A stretch of DNA of 64,000 nucleotides, from the NCBI RefSeq assembly GCF_027891095.1, contig NZ_JAQIIO010000001.1, positions 124,001-188,000 of the forward strand, read 5' to 3'. Positions 46,359 through 58,227 of this stretch are shown one piece after another. The notes under the pieces were generated by a model that was given only the letters and a program-made list of their open reading frames with translations, was not told the DNA's origin and searched no databases. Source of the stretch: Aliiroseovarius salicola (GTDB lineage: Bacteria > Pseudomonadota > Alphaproteobacteria > Rhodobacterales > Rhodobacteraceae). The position numbers and the translations under genes were made by a program. Each line of letters starts with the position of its first letter. The stretch's first letter is position 1.

Positions 46359-46373
46359 AACGCAGCCCACCGA

Positions 46374-48780
<2,407 letters not shown>

Positions 48781-49158
48781 TTACATCGTCTCGAGGCAAT
48801 GTTTACGGAAGGCGCGTTTGAGCATGTCCAGCTCTGCGCGTAACAAATCCATTTCTGCCACGATATCATCGCCGACAGGCTGGCCCGTCACGATGGAGAA
48901 GTGGGCAAGCCGGTCCCCTGTTTCCGTGTCGGAAATCACGAAGGTCTGCACCCCATCGTTCAGAACTTCAACCGGGATCGGCACGCGCACCAAATAGTTG
49001 CCACGGTGGTCCGGATCCTCTTCGATTGTCATTCCGCCAATAGGTTTGGCCAGATGGCTGACCTCAAGATCCGGCAGGTCTAGCATGCTCCCCACATCCA
49101 GCACTCCTTCCCATACACCGGCATGAATGCGTGCTTTGGTCAAAGTCATGTCAGACAT
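48781..49158 (-). CDS. hypothetical protein, 125 residues
   Basis: A soluble acidic protein that I do not recognise. The N-terminal two-thirds look beta-rich (HAGVWEGVLDV, YLVRVPIPVEVLNDG, GDRLAHFSIVTG), and the last 40 residues (IVAEMDLLRAELDMLKRAF) form a likely coiled coil. It lies 41 bases downstream of the DUF6478-like gene on the same strand, so the two are probably co-transcribed. Codon use resembles its neighbours. It looks real, with no assigned function. Confidence 0.72.
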   Translation of the reverse strand: MSDMTLTKARIHAGVWEGVLDVGSMLDLPDLEVSHLAKPIGGMTIEEDPDHRGNYLVRVPIPVEVLNDGVQTFVISDTETGDRLAHFSIVTGQPVGDDIVAEMDLLRAELDMLKRAFRKHCLETM

Positions 49159-49199
49159 ATGTCAGTCCTTTGCAATACGGAGGAAATGCTCAACTGCGA

Positions 49200-49991
49200 T
49201 CACACTTCAGCACGCGGGCGTCTGCTGATGTTTATGTCTCGCAATACAATCTGGCTCATCTCTGGATTTTCGATCACCAGATCGACCCACATCCGCTCTA
49301 CGCGCTTTTCGTTCATATTTGTATAAGCCAGGTCGAACTCAACTTCGACCTCTGCTCGTCCATCCTCGCTCAGATCTTCAAACGGAAGCTCGCGCACCAG
49401 CTGTTCCGTATTGGGGCCATGTTTGATGTTGAGGCGTGTGAAAATCTCGAGCTTCTTTTCCATCTCGACCACGGCATTCATCCGCACAAGGTGGCGTTGC
49501 TTCAAATCGTCGACAGAGGCGGCGGGCATCTCGATCACCAGCGACAGGAAAGACCCGTCAAAACGGAACACATCCATGCGCAGACCAAATGGTGCAAGGT
49601 CATCCTCTCTGGTATTGCGCACCTGCCGTACTGTCAGTTCAGAGCTACGGCAATCGTGAAACAGCATCACCTCTTCACCAAAAGTGGATTTGGTAGGAGC
49701 CGCAGCCAATCCGATTGGTGAAATGGGCATCCGCCACAGTTCCGGTCGATAGGACCAGTCGCAAAAGAGTGGTTTTGGAAAAGCGTTTGAGCCCACCATC
49801 GGCAGTGCCAATCGACTGTCTGCCACCCGGATCACATGATCCAGTTGGGCGCGCAGATGGCGCGCTGATCCACGCAATTTTCGTAATGTCGAGAGATCAT
49901 ATTCACGCACCTTACGCGCCAAACGCCCCCAATGTCGCGTTGCGCGCCACTGGATAAGGCGATGTCGAATACCGATGACGCGGTTGGGCAT
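49200..49991 (-). CDS. DUF6478-like protein
   Basis: A 263-residue soluble protein of a Rhodobacteraceae family that I recall as DUF6478. Conserved-looking stretches include ALPMVGSNAFPKPLFCDWSY, RPELWRMP, FGEEVMLFHDCRSSELTVRQ, APFGLRMDVFRFDGSFLSLV and LNIKHGPNTEQLVRELP, ending NISRRPRAEV. The N-terminus is basic and helical. The body looks beta-rich, perhaps a carbohydrate-binding-like fold, but that is a guess. It is the upstream partner of the 125-residue protein. Confidence 0.8.
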   Translation of the reverse strand: MPNRVIGIRHRLIQWRATRHWGRLARKVREYDLSTLRKLRGSARHLRAQLDHVIRVADSRLALPMVGSNAFPKPLFCDWSYRPELWRMPISPIGLAAAPTKSTFGEEVMLFHDCRSSELTVRQVRNTREDDLAPFGLRMDVFRFDGSFLSLVIEMPAASVDDLKQRHLVRMNAVVEMEKKLEIFTRLNIKHGPNTEQLVRELPFEDLSEDGRAEVEVEFDLAYTNMNEKRVERMWVDLVIENPEMSQIVLRDINISRRPRAEV

Positions 49992-50204
49992 GAGAGCGTG
50001 ACTCGTGTTAACTCTTTGACAGTGCCATCTTTATGGCGATTGTTTCGATTTTCAAACTGAATAGTTTCAATTCCACAAACGGCTTGGCAATTTCGCGGCA
50101 TGTCCTCTTGATCTGTCTCTTTTTCGGAAAGACCGCCGCAATGCGTCGCACAATATCAGCATTTCCCCGTTGCCACCCACAGGACAGGCAGTAAGTTTCA
50201 GAGA

Positions 50205-51152
50205 ATGACAATGAATGAGCAAATCCCCAATTCGTTTTGGCAGCCCGCCATGGAACGCCGAGAGCTATGGCGCAGCCTGCTCGGAATTATTTTGATCCAT
50301 GTGGCGTTCTTTGCCGCCACATTTGTACTTTTTATCGCTGGGGGGCTGGCTCTGGGGATCACTCCACAGTCCATCCTTGGCGCAAGCACACCCGCGCAGA
50401 CCATGGTGTTTTTCGCCACGTTCCTTGGGTATCATATCGGCCTCTGGCTGGTGGTACGGTTCCTACACAAACGCAACTATCGCAGCTTGTTCGGTCCAAG
50501 CGGACAGATCATGTGGCGCCACTTTTCTTATGGGTTTGGAGCGGCGGTTTGTTTGGTCTTCCTGGGGCTTTTCATCGAAGGGGTCGGGCTAATACCCAGC
50601 GGGGAACACCCTCAGCCCGAACTTCAGCAAAACATGCCCATATCGCTTTGGCTGACACTTCTGGTGCCAAGCCTCGCGTTGATCTTTATGCAAATCATGG
50701 CGGAGGAGCTGGTCTTTCGCGGCTATCTGCTCCAACAACTGCGCGCGCGTTTTTCTTCGATCTGGCTCTGGGCCGTGCTGCCGTCTTTCCTGTTCGGCAT
50801 TCTGCATTTCGACATCTCGACCTACGGCGTGAATGCCTATTTCTACGTGCTGCACACCACAATTGCCGGAATCATTCTGGCGCTCATCACCTTGCGCACC
50901 GGGAATATCGGCGCTGCTGCTGGATTGCACATGGCAAACAACGCCGGTCTGGTGGTGATCGGGAATCAGGGCATACTGGACGGGCTTTCCCTGTTTCTTT
51001 CAAATCCCGTCCTGACCAGCACCTATGTCAGCGCCTCTATCCTGACCCAAACCTCGCTGATGGTTCTGGCCTTCCTTTTCTGGTGGTTCTGGCTTTACCC
51101 CCCCTCAAATACCGACAAGCAATTGCAAATGCCGTCGGGTAAGATTACTTAG
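50205..51152 (+). CDS. CPBP family intramembrane glutamic endopeptidase
   Basis: A 315-residue protein with about eight membrane segments. The Abi/CPBP motifs are EELVFRGYLLQQL (EExxxR), FGILHFD (FxxxH) and a late HMANN block. Family members cleave prenylated or membrane peptides, or act in immunity to bacteriocins; the substrate here is unknown. ATGs at 50205 and 50211 are both possible. accD starts about 24 bases after its stop. Confidence 0.9.
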   Translation: MTMNEQIPNSFWQPAMERRELWRSLLGIILIHVAFFAATFVLFIAGGLALGITPQSILGASTPAQTMVFFATFLGYHIGLWLVVRFLHKRNYRSLFGPSGQIMWRHFSYGFGAAVCLVFLGLFIEGVGLIPSGEHPQPELQQNMPISLWLTLLVPSLALIFMQIMAEELVFRGYLLQQLRARFSSIWLWAVLPSFLFGILHFDISTYGVNAYFYVLHTTIAGIILALITLRTGNIGAAAGLHMANNAGLVVIGNQGILDGLSLFLSNPVLTSTYVSASILTQTSLMVLAFLFWWFWLYPPSNTDKQLQMPSGKIT

Positions 51153-51176
51153 GCCCAAACGACGAAGGATATGGCG

Positions 51177-52109
51177 ATGAACTGGATCTCGAACTACGTC
51201 CGCCCACGCATCAACTCCCTGTTCTCGCGCCGTGAGGTGCCTGAGAACCTTTGGACCAAATGCAAGGAATGCGGCTCCATGCTCTTTCACCGCGAGCTGG
51301 CCGAGAACCTGAATGTCTGCACGAATTGCGACCACCACATGGCGATCACCCCACGGGAACGCTTTACCGGGTTATTTGATGGCGGTGTATTCACCGAGGT
51401 TGAGGTACCTGCACCGATCGACGATCCTTTGCAGTTCAAGGATCAGAAGAAATATCCCGAGCGGATGAAGGGTGCCCGCAAGGCAACCGGCGAACGCGAA
51501 GCGATGCTGGTGGCAGAAGGTGAGATTGGGCGCACCCCGATTGTGGCCGCAGCCCAGGACTTTAGCTTCATGGGCGGTTCCATGGGCATGTATGTCGGCA
51601 ACGCCATCATCGCGGCCGCCGAACGTGCCGTCGCAATGAAACGCCCGCTGGTACTGTTTTCCGCTGCTGGTGGTGCACGGATGCAAGAAGGCATCCTGTC
51701 ACTAATGCAAATGCCCCGCACCACTGTTGCTGTGCAGATGCTGAAAGAAGCAGGCCTGCCGTATATTGTTGTGCTAACCCACCCGACCACCGGGGGCGTG
51801 ACAGCGTCTTATGCAATGCTGGGTGACGTTCACATCGCGGAACCCAACGCGCTGATCTGCTTTGCCGGTCCCCGCGTGATCGAACAGACCATCCGCGAAA
51901 AACTGCCCGAAGGGTTCCAACGCGCCGAATACTTGCTGGATCACGGGATGCTTGATCGCGTGACACACCGCAAGGCCATGAAGTCCGAGCTGGTCACGAT
52001 TTTGCGTATGCTGACCGGGCAGGGTCCAGCGGTCGCAGGCGACTTGCCTGCCCCAGAGGAAACCGCCGAGGACGCGGAAGAGCCCCAAGAGGCCGCTGCC
52101 AAAGGCTGA
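51177..52109 (+). CDS. accD: acetyl-CoA carboxylase carboxyltransferase subunit beta
   Basis: The beta subunit of the carboxyltransferase that makes malonyl-CoA for fatty acid synthesis. The 310-residue protein starts [12 protein letters not shown], has a zinc ribbon with Cys29, Cys32, Cys48 and Cys51 ([11 protein letters not shown] and CTNCDHH), and the crotonase-fold core [27 protein letters not shown] and [19 protein letters not shown]. The second ATG (51177) fits the family and the GAAGG site; 51171 is the alternative. An acidic C-terminal tail of Glu/Ala residues is typical. folC follows. Confidence 0.96.
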   Translation: MNWISNYVRPRINSLFSRREVPENLWTKCKECGSMLFHRELAENLNVCTNCDHHMAITPRERFTGLFDGGVFTEVEVPAPIDDPLQFKDQKKYPERMKGARKATGEREAMLVAEGEIGRTPIVAAAQDFSFMGGSMGMYVGNAIIAAAERAVAMKRPLVLFSAAGGARMQEGILSLMQMPRTTVAVQMLKEAGLPYIVVLTHPTTGGVTASYAMLGDVHIAEPNALICFAGPRVIEQTIREKLPEGFQRAEYLLDHGMLDRVTHRKAMKSELVTILRMLTGQGPAVAGDLPAPEETAEDAEEPQEAAAKG

Positions 52110-52155
52110 GATTTGACGCGCATGTTGCCCTGAATGGGTCGCAAACCACCTCTCT

Positions 52156-52175
52156 TATCCGGGTGAAACCGGATA
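52156..52175 (+). promoter_or_regulatory. hairpin in the accD-folC spacer
   Basis: TATCCGG-GTGAAA-CCGGATA forms a perfect seven-pair stem 35 bases before the folC start. There is no T-run. It may affect folC translation or mRNA processing. Confidence 0.35.
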
Positions 52176-52209
52176 GGGGAAAGTGAACGCTTGTTTGAAC
52201 GAGATCACC

Positions 52210-53493
52210 ATGACCAACACCCCTGCCCCCTCGTCCGATGTCATCCTTGATCGCATGATGGCCCTGCACCCGAAGATCATTGACCTGACACTGGATCGGG
52301 TCTGGCGGCTGCTGGAACAGGTGGGCAATCCGCAGGACAAGCTGCCTCCGGTGATCCATCTTGCGGGCACCAATGGCAAAGGCTCAACTCAAGCTATGTT
52401 GCTGGCTGGGCTGGAAGGCGTGGGTAAACGCGTGCACGCCTATACCTCACCGCATCTGGCCCGGTTTCACGAACGCATCCGTCTGGCGGGCGAACTGATT
52501 TCCGAAGACGCTCTGACCGAGGTGCTTGATCACTGTTATGAGAAGAACGGCGGCGAAAACATCACCTATTTTGAAATCACCACTGTTGCAGGTCTGATGG
52601 CGTTTGCCGAAACGCCGGGGGATTACACACTTCTGGAAACCGGACTGGGCGGACGGCTGGACGCCACCAATGTGGTTGAGAAACCAGCCCTGACCATCAT
52701 CACCCCGATCTCGATCGACCACACCCAGTTTCTGGGGGACACCCTCACAGCCATTGCCGGTGAGAAAGCCGGGATCCTGAAACGCGGCGTCCCCTGTGTG
52801 GTGGGACCGCAGCCGGACGAGGCGCTCGATGTGATTGAGGCCCGCGCTGCCAAACTGGGCTGCCCACTCTTTATCCATGGCCAGCACTGGCACATGTGGG
52901 AAGAACGTGGACGCCTGATCTTTCAGGACGAAAACGGATTGCTCGACCTGCCTCTGCCCACCCTGATCGGCCCGCATCAGATCGAAAACGCCGGCGCCAC
53001 CATCGCCGCCCTTCGTGTGCTCGGATATGGCGAAGAAGCGTGCGAAGCCGCGATGCTAGACGTAACCTGGCCCGCTCGAATGCAACGGCTGAAAACCGGT
53101 CCGCTGGTGGACGCCGCTGGTGATGCTGAACTGTGGCTGGACGGAGGACACAACCCCGCAGCAGGCGAAACTCTTGCAAAAGTCCTGAGTGACCTGCCGA
53201 AGCGCCCAACCCACCTCATCTGCGGGATGCTGAACACCAAGGACATTGCTGGCTATCTTCATCCCCTAGCCGCAGTTGCCGACAGTCTGACCGCCATTTC
53301 GATCCCGAATGAGATCAACACGCTGCCTGCTGAGACCACTGCATCCGAGGCACGGGCCGTTGGAATGGACGCAAAGACAGCAGAAAGCGCCGAGGCTGCA
53401 CTCTCGGCCTTGATCAAGCAGGACCCAACCTGCCGCGTGTTGATTTGCGGTTCGCTTTACCTCGCCGGAGATATCCTGAAAACCAACGGGTGA
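52210..53493 (+). CDS. folC: folylpolyglutamate synthase / dihydrofolate synthase
   Basis: A bifunctional Mur-ligase-type enzyme that adds glutamate to dihydropteroate and to folates. The 427-residue protein has the P-loop HLAGTNGKGSTQAMLLAGLE, YTSPHLARFHERIRL, the family box ETGLGGRLDATNVV, ISIDHTQFLGDTLTAIAGEKAGI and the domain-linking LDGGHNPAAGE. The ATG at 52210 is preferred over a GTG at 52183. accD-folC adjacency is common in bacteria. Confidence 0.95.
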   Translation: MTNTPAPSSDVILDRMMALHPKIIDLTLDRVWRLLEQVGNPQDKLPPVIHLAGTNGKGSTQAMLLAGLEGVGKRVHAYTSPHLARFHERIRLAGELISEDALTEVLDHCYEKNGGENITYFEITTVAGLMAFAETPGDYTLLETGLGGRLDATNVVEKPALTIITPISIDHTQFLGDTLTAIAGEKAGILKRGVPCVVGPQPDEALDVIEARAAKLGCPLFIHGQHWHMWEERGRLIFQDENGLLDLPLPTLIGPHQIENAGATIAALRVLGYGEEACEAAMLDVTWPARMQRLKTGPLVDAAGDAELWLDGGHNPAAGETLAKVLSDLPKRPTHLICGMLNTKDIAGYLHPLAAVADSLTAISIPNEINTLPAETTASEARAVGMDAKTAESAEAALSALIKQDPTCRVLICGSLYLAGDILKTNG

Positions 53494-53652
53494 TTTGCGT
53501 CCACACCGGGGATTTCCTCGAATTTTTCGCTCGTGATCACAAAAAAAATATTCTGTGTGAAACAATACAAAATGAGCTTTGCGACTCATCCCACTGAAAC
53601 GACTCAGTTTTTCTCAATCCTAGGGTGCAGATATTGATGTGACCCCACAATA

Positions 53653-53682
53653 TTGACGAATTGCCCCAAAAAATTCTATATA
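53653..53682 (+). promoter_or_regulatory. strong-looking orphan promoter
   Basis: TTGACG (53653-53658) and TATATA (53677-53682) with an 18-base spacer, inside an AT-rich stretch. No protein gene lies downstream on this strand before the terminator at 53927. Confidence 0.5.
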
Positions 53683-53770
53683 TAGGATATTCTACGGGCA
53701 ATCAGTTCGCCTGAGCGGACAAACCTGTTGAGCAGTACGAAGACCAATAAAAATAGCGACTTGCATCGCT

Positions 53771-53789
53771 AAAAAACGCCAAAATGGCG
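53771..53789 (-). terminator. minus-strand terminator
   Basis: On the minus strand CGCCA-TTT-TGGCG is followed by six Ts. A second hairpin AGCGA/TCGCT with ATTTTT lies just beyond it. It could end read-through from zapE. Confidence 0.55.
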
Positions 53790-53926
53790 AATGTGATCAC
53801 AATTGCCCATGATGGTGCAATGGCCATTATAAGGACGCTGTAAAACATGCGCCCACCTATGATTGGCAAGGGACACAACTAGACGAATTAAGCAGGCGGA
53901 CACAATCGAGCAGTGAGATCGCCAGC

Positions 53927-53953
53927 GGGGTCGCCAACGAGCGGCCCCTTTTT
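53927..53953 (+). terminator. plus-strand terminator facing zapE
   Basis: GGGGTCGC pairs with GCGGCCCC through eight pairs (one wobble) around a six-base loop, followed by five Ts. No plus-strand gene ends nearby; folC stops 430 bases earlier. Confidence 0.65.
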
Positions 53954-53961
53954 GTTGGCAG

Positions 53962-55044
53962 TCAGTCGGTGCGACCCCAGTCCTTGTCTTGCATTTCTCG
54001 AAGACGGCTGGCCGTGCGCTCGAATTCGAACGACCCCTCCCCTTCGACATAGAGCATTTCAGGCTGCGCCGCGGCAGATGCAATCAGCCGAACCTTTGCC
54101 TCATAGAGCGCATCAATCAACGTGACAAACCGCTTGGCTTCATTAAAGTTTGACCGACTAAGACGGGGAATGTTTTCCAGAACCAGCACTTTCAGCGCAT
54201 CTGCGATGACGAGATAATCGCGGGGACCAAGCATCGCGCCACACAGGTCATGAAACCCGGCCCGCCCAGCGCCATTTCGGAACGACGGGATGACGACGTC
54301 ACGTCCTTTGATTGTCAGTGTAAGTGGCTCTGCGGAGCCCCCCGACAGATCCGACCAGATCTGATCGATTTCTCGGCGTGCTTCGGCATCCGCAGGTGTG
54401 AAATACACCTGCCCTCCCGCCAGACGATCCTGCCTATAGTCATTTGGGCTGATCAATTCATGCACCACCATCTGATCCTTGATCAGCTGGATAAAGGGCA
54501 AGAACAGTTGACGGTTCAGGCCGTCCTTATAAAGATCATCTGGATGTCGGTTGGACGTGGTCACAACCACAACCCCGGCCTCGAACAGCTTTTCGAACAG
54601 CCGCCCAACAATCATCGCATCGGTGATGTCGGTGATTTGCATTTCATCAAACGCAAACAGCCGCACATCTGCTGCAATCTTGTCAGCCACTGGACCCAAA
54701 GGATCATCCACGCCGGTTTTGCGGGCTGCATTCAGCCCTTCATGCACCTCTTGCATAAAGGCATGAAAATGCACGCGTCGCTTTGCGGAAATATCCAAAT
54801 TCTCGACAAACAGATCCATCAACATGGACTTGCCACGCCCGACCCCGCCCCAAAGGTACAACCCCTGCGGCACTTCAACCGGCTTGTGGAACAGGCCACC
54901 AAGGATGCCACGCTTGCGCACTGGTGCGGCCTCAAGGTGCACCCGCACATCTTCCAGTGCAGGAAGAACGGTTTCCTGTGCGGGGTCTGGGGTAATCTCG
55001 CCCTTTCGGGCCAAATCATTATAAATTTCCGTAAGACTGCTCAT
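53962..55044 (-). CDS. zapE: cell division protein ZapE (AFG1-like ATPase)
   Basis: A 360-residue P-loop ATPase linked to the division ring in gammaproteobacteria and to AFG1/LACE1 in mitochondria. Walker A is GGVGRGKS at about residues 66-73. HFHAFMQEVHEGL, LFAFDEMQITDITDAMIVGRLF (Walker B) and TTSNRHPDDLYKDGLNRQLFLPFI follow in family order. The start at 55044 (MSSLTEIY) discards a 55-residue unlike extension that overlaps the divergent MFS promoter. Confidence 0.94.
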   Translation of the reverse strand: MSSLTEIYNDLARKGEITPDPAQETVLPALEDVRVHLEAAPVRKRGILGGLFHKPVEVPQGLYLWGGVGRGKSMLMDLFVENLDISAKRRVHFHAFMQEVHEGLNAARKTGVDDPLGPVADKIAADVRLFAFDEMQITDITDAMIVGRLFEKLFEAGVVVVTTSNRHPDDLYKDGLNRQLFLPFIQLIKDQMVVHELISPNDYRQDRLAGGQVYFTPADAEARREIDQIWSDLSGGSAEPLTLTIKGRDVVIPSFRNGAGRAGFHDLCGAMLGPRDYLVIADALKVLVLENIPRLSRSNFNEAKRFVTLIDALYEAKVRLIASAAAQPEMLYVEGEGSFEFERTASRLREMQDKDWGRTD

Positions 55045-55141
55045 TCCTGATCCATAAATCGTGACGTCAGATAAGGAAAGATGAACTGACACATCAGAAA
55101 CGAAGAATTGACCATTTGGCTGGTTTTGACATGCTCTACAC

Positions 55142-56383
55142 ATGACAGAAACGCGCGCGCCCCTTATCACGCCGATCCTTGTGGTTGGCTGCATTATCAT
55201 CTTGGTCAATTTCGCGATCCGCGCCAGTTTTGGTGTGTTTCAGATCCCGATTGCGCAGGAGTTCAACTGGCCTCGGGCCGAGTTTTCGCTGGCAATTGCC
55301 ATCCAGAACCTCGCTTGGGGGATCGGTCAGCCGATCTTTGGTGCCATCGCCGAAAAGATCGGGGATCGCAAAGCGATCATCATGGGGGCTCTGATTTACG
55401 CCTTTGGGCTGGTCGCGTCTTCCTATGCGGTCTCTCCTGAGGCGCATCAGTTCCTTGAAATTGCCGTGGGTTTTGGGATTGCTGGCACAGGCTTTGGTGT
55501 CATCCTTGCTGTCGTGGGCCGCGCCGCCAGTGACGAGAACCGCTCGATGGCTCTTGCAATCGCCACCGCAGCCGGTTCAGCCGGTCAAGTGGTGGGCGCC
55601 CCAGTTGCCGAGTTCATGCTTGGGTTCATGACATGGCAGAACGTGTTTGTTGTCTTCGCCGCCGCGATCATCGCCGTACTGGCATTGTTGCCATTGATGA
55701 AATCTGACAGCACCGCCAGCAAAACCGAACTTGAAGAGAGTTTGGGTGAGATTCTGATCAAGGCGTTCCGAGATCCAAGCTATACGCTGATCTTCCTGGG
55801 TTTCTTTTCTTGTGGTTACCAGCTTGCCTTCATCACGGCGCATTTCCCAGCCTTTGTGACCGAGATGTGCGGGGCCATTGATCCCTCGGGAACACTGGCC
55901 TCGATTGGAGTGTCCACAACATCGGCGCTTGGTGCGGTTTCGATTTCCCTGATTGGCCTTGCGAATATTGCTGGCACACTGTTGGCAGGGTATCTGGGCA
56001 AGACCTATTCCAAGAAATACCTGCTCGCCGCAATTTACACCGGCCGCACTCTAGTTGCCGCCGTCTTTATCTTGATGCCGATCACACCGACGTCTGTGAT
56101 CATATTCTCCATCGCTATGGGCTCACTTTGGCTGGCAACCGTGCCGCTGACCTCGGGGCTGGTCGCCCATATCTATGGCCTCAGATTTATGGGGACGCTC
56201 TACGGCATCGTCTTTTTCTCGCACCAGCTGGGCAGTTTCCTGGGCGTCTGGTTGGGAGGGCGGATGTATGACGCTTATGGAGATTACACCTTTGTGTGGT
56301 GGATCGGCATCGGTGTGGGGGCGTTCTCGGCCATTGTGCATCTGCCCATCAAGGAAAGCCCACTTAAGGCACGACTGGCGTGA
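55142..56383 (+). CDS. MFS transporter (monocarboxylate-type layout)
   Basis: A 413-residue carrier with twelve membrane segments. The start SFGVFQIPIAQEFNWPRAEFSLAIA resembles the oxalate/formate and monocarboxylate-type MFS branch, and GAIAEKIGDRKAI gives the loop motif. A mid-protein hydrophilic loop (about 190-215) separates the halves. The substrate is unknown. The next genes on both strands concern alanine and amine catabolism, so an organic acid is plausible. Confidence 0.9.
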   Translation: MTETRAPLITPILVVGCIIILVNFAIRASFGVFQIPIAQEFNWPRAEFSLAIAIQNLAWGIGQPIFGAIAEKIGDRKAIIMGALIYAFGLVASSYAVSPEAHQFLEIAVGFGIAGTGFGVILAVVGRAASDENRSMALAIATAAGSAGQVVGAPVAEFMLGFMTWQNVFVVFAAAIIAVLALLPLMKSDSTASKTELEESLGEILIKAFRDPSYTLIFLGFFSCGYQLAFITAHFPAFVTEMCGAIDPSGTLASIGVSTTSALGAVSISLIGLANIAGTLLAGYLGKTYSKKYLLAAIYTGRTLVAAVFILMPITPTSVIIFSIAMGSLWLATVPLTSGLVAHIYGLRFMGTLYGIVFFSHQLGSFLGVWLGGRMYDAYGDYTFVWWIGIGVGAFSAIVHLPIKESPLKARLA

Positions 56384-56427
56384 CGCCACTACTGGAGTGC
56401 CCGCGCAGTCACGTTCTTAGCATTCGA

Positions 56428-56886
56428 TCAAACTGGAAGTGCCGTGGTCTTAAATACGGTGCGCAGGGCAAAGCTGGACTGCATCCCCAACACCCCTGGT
56501 AGACGCGCCAAATACTGGCGGTGGATGCGCGCAAAGTCCTCTGTGCTTTCAGCAACCACTTTCAAAAGATAGTCAGATTTGCCCGCCATCAGGTGACATT
56601 CAAGCACATCCGGCACCAAGGCAACTTCACGCTCAAACGCATCCAGCACTTCATCTGCTTGCCCCGACAGTGTAATCTCTACGAATACGGTCGACGGACA
56701 TCCCATCTTTCGCGCATCCAAAAGGGCAACATAGTCTTTGATATACCCTTCCTGCTCCAGCCGCTGCACACGGCGATGGCAAGCTGAGGGCGAAAGGTTC
56801 ACCCGCTCAGAAAGGTCGGCATTGGAGATTCTTCCAGCCTTCTGCAACACCCCAAGGATGCGACGATCTATACTGTCGAGTTCCAT
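56428..56886 (-). CDS. Lrp/AsnC family transcriptional regulator
   Basis: A 152-residue regulator. The helix-turn-helix is ELDSIDRRILGVLQKAGRISNADLSERVNLSPSACHRRVQRLEQEGYI, and the C-terminal RAM domain covers the remainder, with CHLMAGKSDYLLKVV. The start at 56886 (MELDSID) removes a 20-residue extension. It is divergent from ald, the classic arrangement in which an Lrp-type protein activates alanine dehydrogenase in response to alanine. The 155-base AT-rich spacer is the expected control region. Confidence 0.93.
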   Translation of the reverse strand: MELDSIDRRILGVLQKAGRISNADLSERVNLSPSACHRRVQRLEQEGYIKDYVALLDARKMGCPSTVFVEITLSGQADEVLDAFEREVALVPDVLECHLMAGKSDYLLKVVAESTEDFARIHRQYLARLPGVLGMQSSFALRTVFKTTALPV

Positions 56887-57041
56887 CTTCTCACACATTT
56901 CTTGCGCATTTCTGGGAAATTGCGCTAATTTCTTCGAACTTAACATATCAAATACAGTAGAATTTACAAAACAATTGCATCCGTTTTCTGCACAAAATTA
57001 GGGCAGTTTAAGAACAACAGCACAGGTAAGAGGAGACACCC

Positions 57042-58160
57042 ATGCTGATCGGATGCCCAAAAGAGATCAAACCCCAAGAATTCCGCGTAGGCCTGACCCC
57101 GGCTGCCGCAGGTGAAGCCATTGGCCGCGGTCACTCGGTGATCGTGGAAACCAACGCCGGTATGGGCGCTGGTTTTTCAGATGAAGATTACCAAGCCGTT
57201 GGCGCAACCGTTCTTGGCACTGCCGAAGAGGTGTTTGCCAAGGCTGACATGATCGTCAAGGTGAAGGAACCTCAAGCCGTTGAGCGCAAGATGCTGCGCG
57301 AAGGCCAGTTGCTCTTTACCTATCTGCACCTCGCTCCCGATCCTGATCAGACCCATGACCTGATCGCGTCGGGTGCCACCTGCATCGCCTATGAAACCGT
57401 GACCGATGACCGTGGCGGCCTGCCCCTGCTGGCGCCGATGTCGGAAGTCGCCGGTCGTCTGGCCCCGCAGGTTGGGTCCTGGACACTGCAAAAGGCCAAC
57501 GGTGGTCGCGGTGTTCTGATGGGTGGCGTTCCCGGCGTTGGCCCAGCCAAAGTGGTTGTAATCGGCGGCGGTGTCGTCGGCACCCACGCCGCAAAGATCG
57601 CTGCTGGTATGGGCGCAGATGTGACCATTCTGGATCGCTCGCTGCCACGCCTGCGCTATCTCGATGACGTCTTTGGTGGCACCTTCAAGAACCAATACTC
57701 GACCGCCGCGGCCACTGCCGAGCTGATCGAGACCGCCGATATGGTGATCGGTGCGGTTCTGATCCCGGGTGCGGCTGCACCAAAACTGATCTCGCGCGAA
57801 CAACTCTCGACCATGAAACCGGGCGCGGTTCTGGTGGACGTGGCTATCGACCAAGGCGGTTGCTTTGAGACCTCGCGTGCCACCACCCATGCCGACCCGA
57901 TTTATGAGGTTGACGGTGTGATGCACTATTGCGTGGCCAACATGCCAGGTGCTGTGGCCCGCACTTCGACCATCGCACTTGGCAACGCCACCATGCCCTT
58001 CATGCTATCGCTGGCAGACAAAGGTTGGAAAGAAGCCTGTGCTGCTGACAAACACCTGCTGAACGGCCTGAACGTGCATGCAGGCAAGTTGACCTACGCC
58101 GCTGTAGGTGAAGCACTTGGCCTCGACACAATCACGGGTGAAGAAGCACTGCAAATCTGA
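57042..58160 (+). CDS. ald: alanine dehydrogenase
   Basis: Oxidatively deaminates L-alanine to pyruvate and ammonia with NAD. The 372-residue protein has [20 protein letters not shown], the substrate region FTYLHLAPD with the catalytic His, and the NAD-binding [33 protein letters not shown] and the late [18 protein letters not shown] complete the signature. A GAGGAG site precedes the ATG. It stands alone, with Lrp divergent and a terminator after it. Confidence 0.96.
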   Translation: MLIGCPKEIKPQEFRVGLTPAAAGEAIGRGHSVIVETNAGMGAGFSDEDYQAVGATVLGTAEEVFAKADMIVKVKEPQAVERKMLREGQLLFTYLHLAPDPDQTHDLIASGATCIAYETVTDDRGGLPLLAPMSEVAGRLAPQVGSWTLQKANGGRGVLMGGVPGVGPAKVVVIGGGVVGTHAAKIAAGMGADVTILDRSLPRLRYLDDVFGGTFKNQYSTAAATAELIETADMVIGAVLIPGAAAPKLISREQLSTMKPGAVLVDVAIDQGGCFETSRATTHADPIYEVDGVMHYCVANMPGAVARTSTIALGNATMPFMLSLADKGWKEACAADKHLLNGLNVHAGKLTYAAVGEALGLDTITGEEALQI

Positions 58161-58184
58161 TAGTCCTCCTCCCGGACATCAGAA

Positions 58185-58211
58185 GGCCCCGCCAATTGGT
58201 GGGGCCATTTT
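58185..58211 (+). terminator. rho-independent terminator after ald
   Basis: Perfect nine-pair stem GGCCCCGCC/GGTGGGGCC (with one G-U) around AATT, followed by ATTTTT. Confidence 0.85.
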
Positions 58212-58227
58212 TATCTAGAGGGCAAGG

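Larger units (their letters stand above)
45896..46373. other. gene-poor AT-rich stretch between lysR and fadH
   Basis: No intact gene. From about 45990 to 46170 the sequence is unusually AT-rich for the window, with runs such as CCCAAAAAAATCG. The right part holds a decayed AEC-carrier fragment (46158-46300) and a REP-like element (46315-46358), so this looks like a scar of gene loss. Confidence 0.55.
53494..53961. other. 468-base intergenic region with regulatory-like signals on both strands
   Basis: No protein gene is supported; the longest tidy frame from an ATG is a 19-residue peptide near 53784 without a ribosome site. The region is AT-rich for the window and contains a good plus-strand promoter, two plus/minus terminator-like hairpins and two GTGATCAC palindromes (53530-53537 and 53794-53801). 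The pattern suggests a non-coding transcript or a decayed locus. Confidence 0.5.

Noticed and set aside
53784-53843. A 19-residue peptide gene in the folC-zapE interval
   Set aside because: There is no ribosome site, its start lies inside a hairpin, and it is too short to judge by composition.
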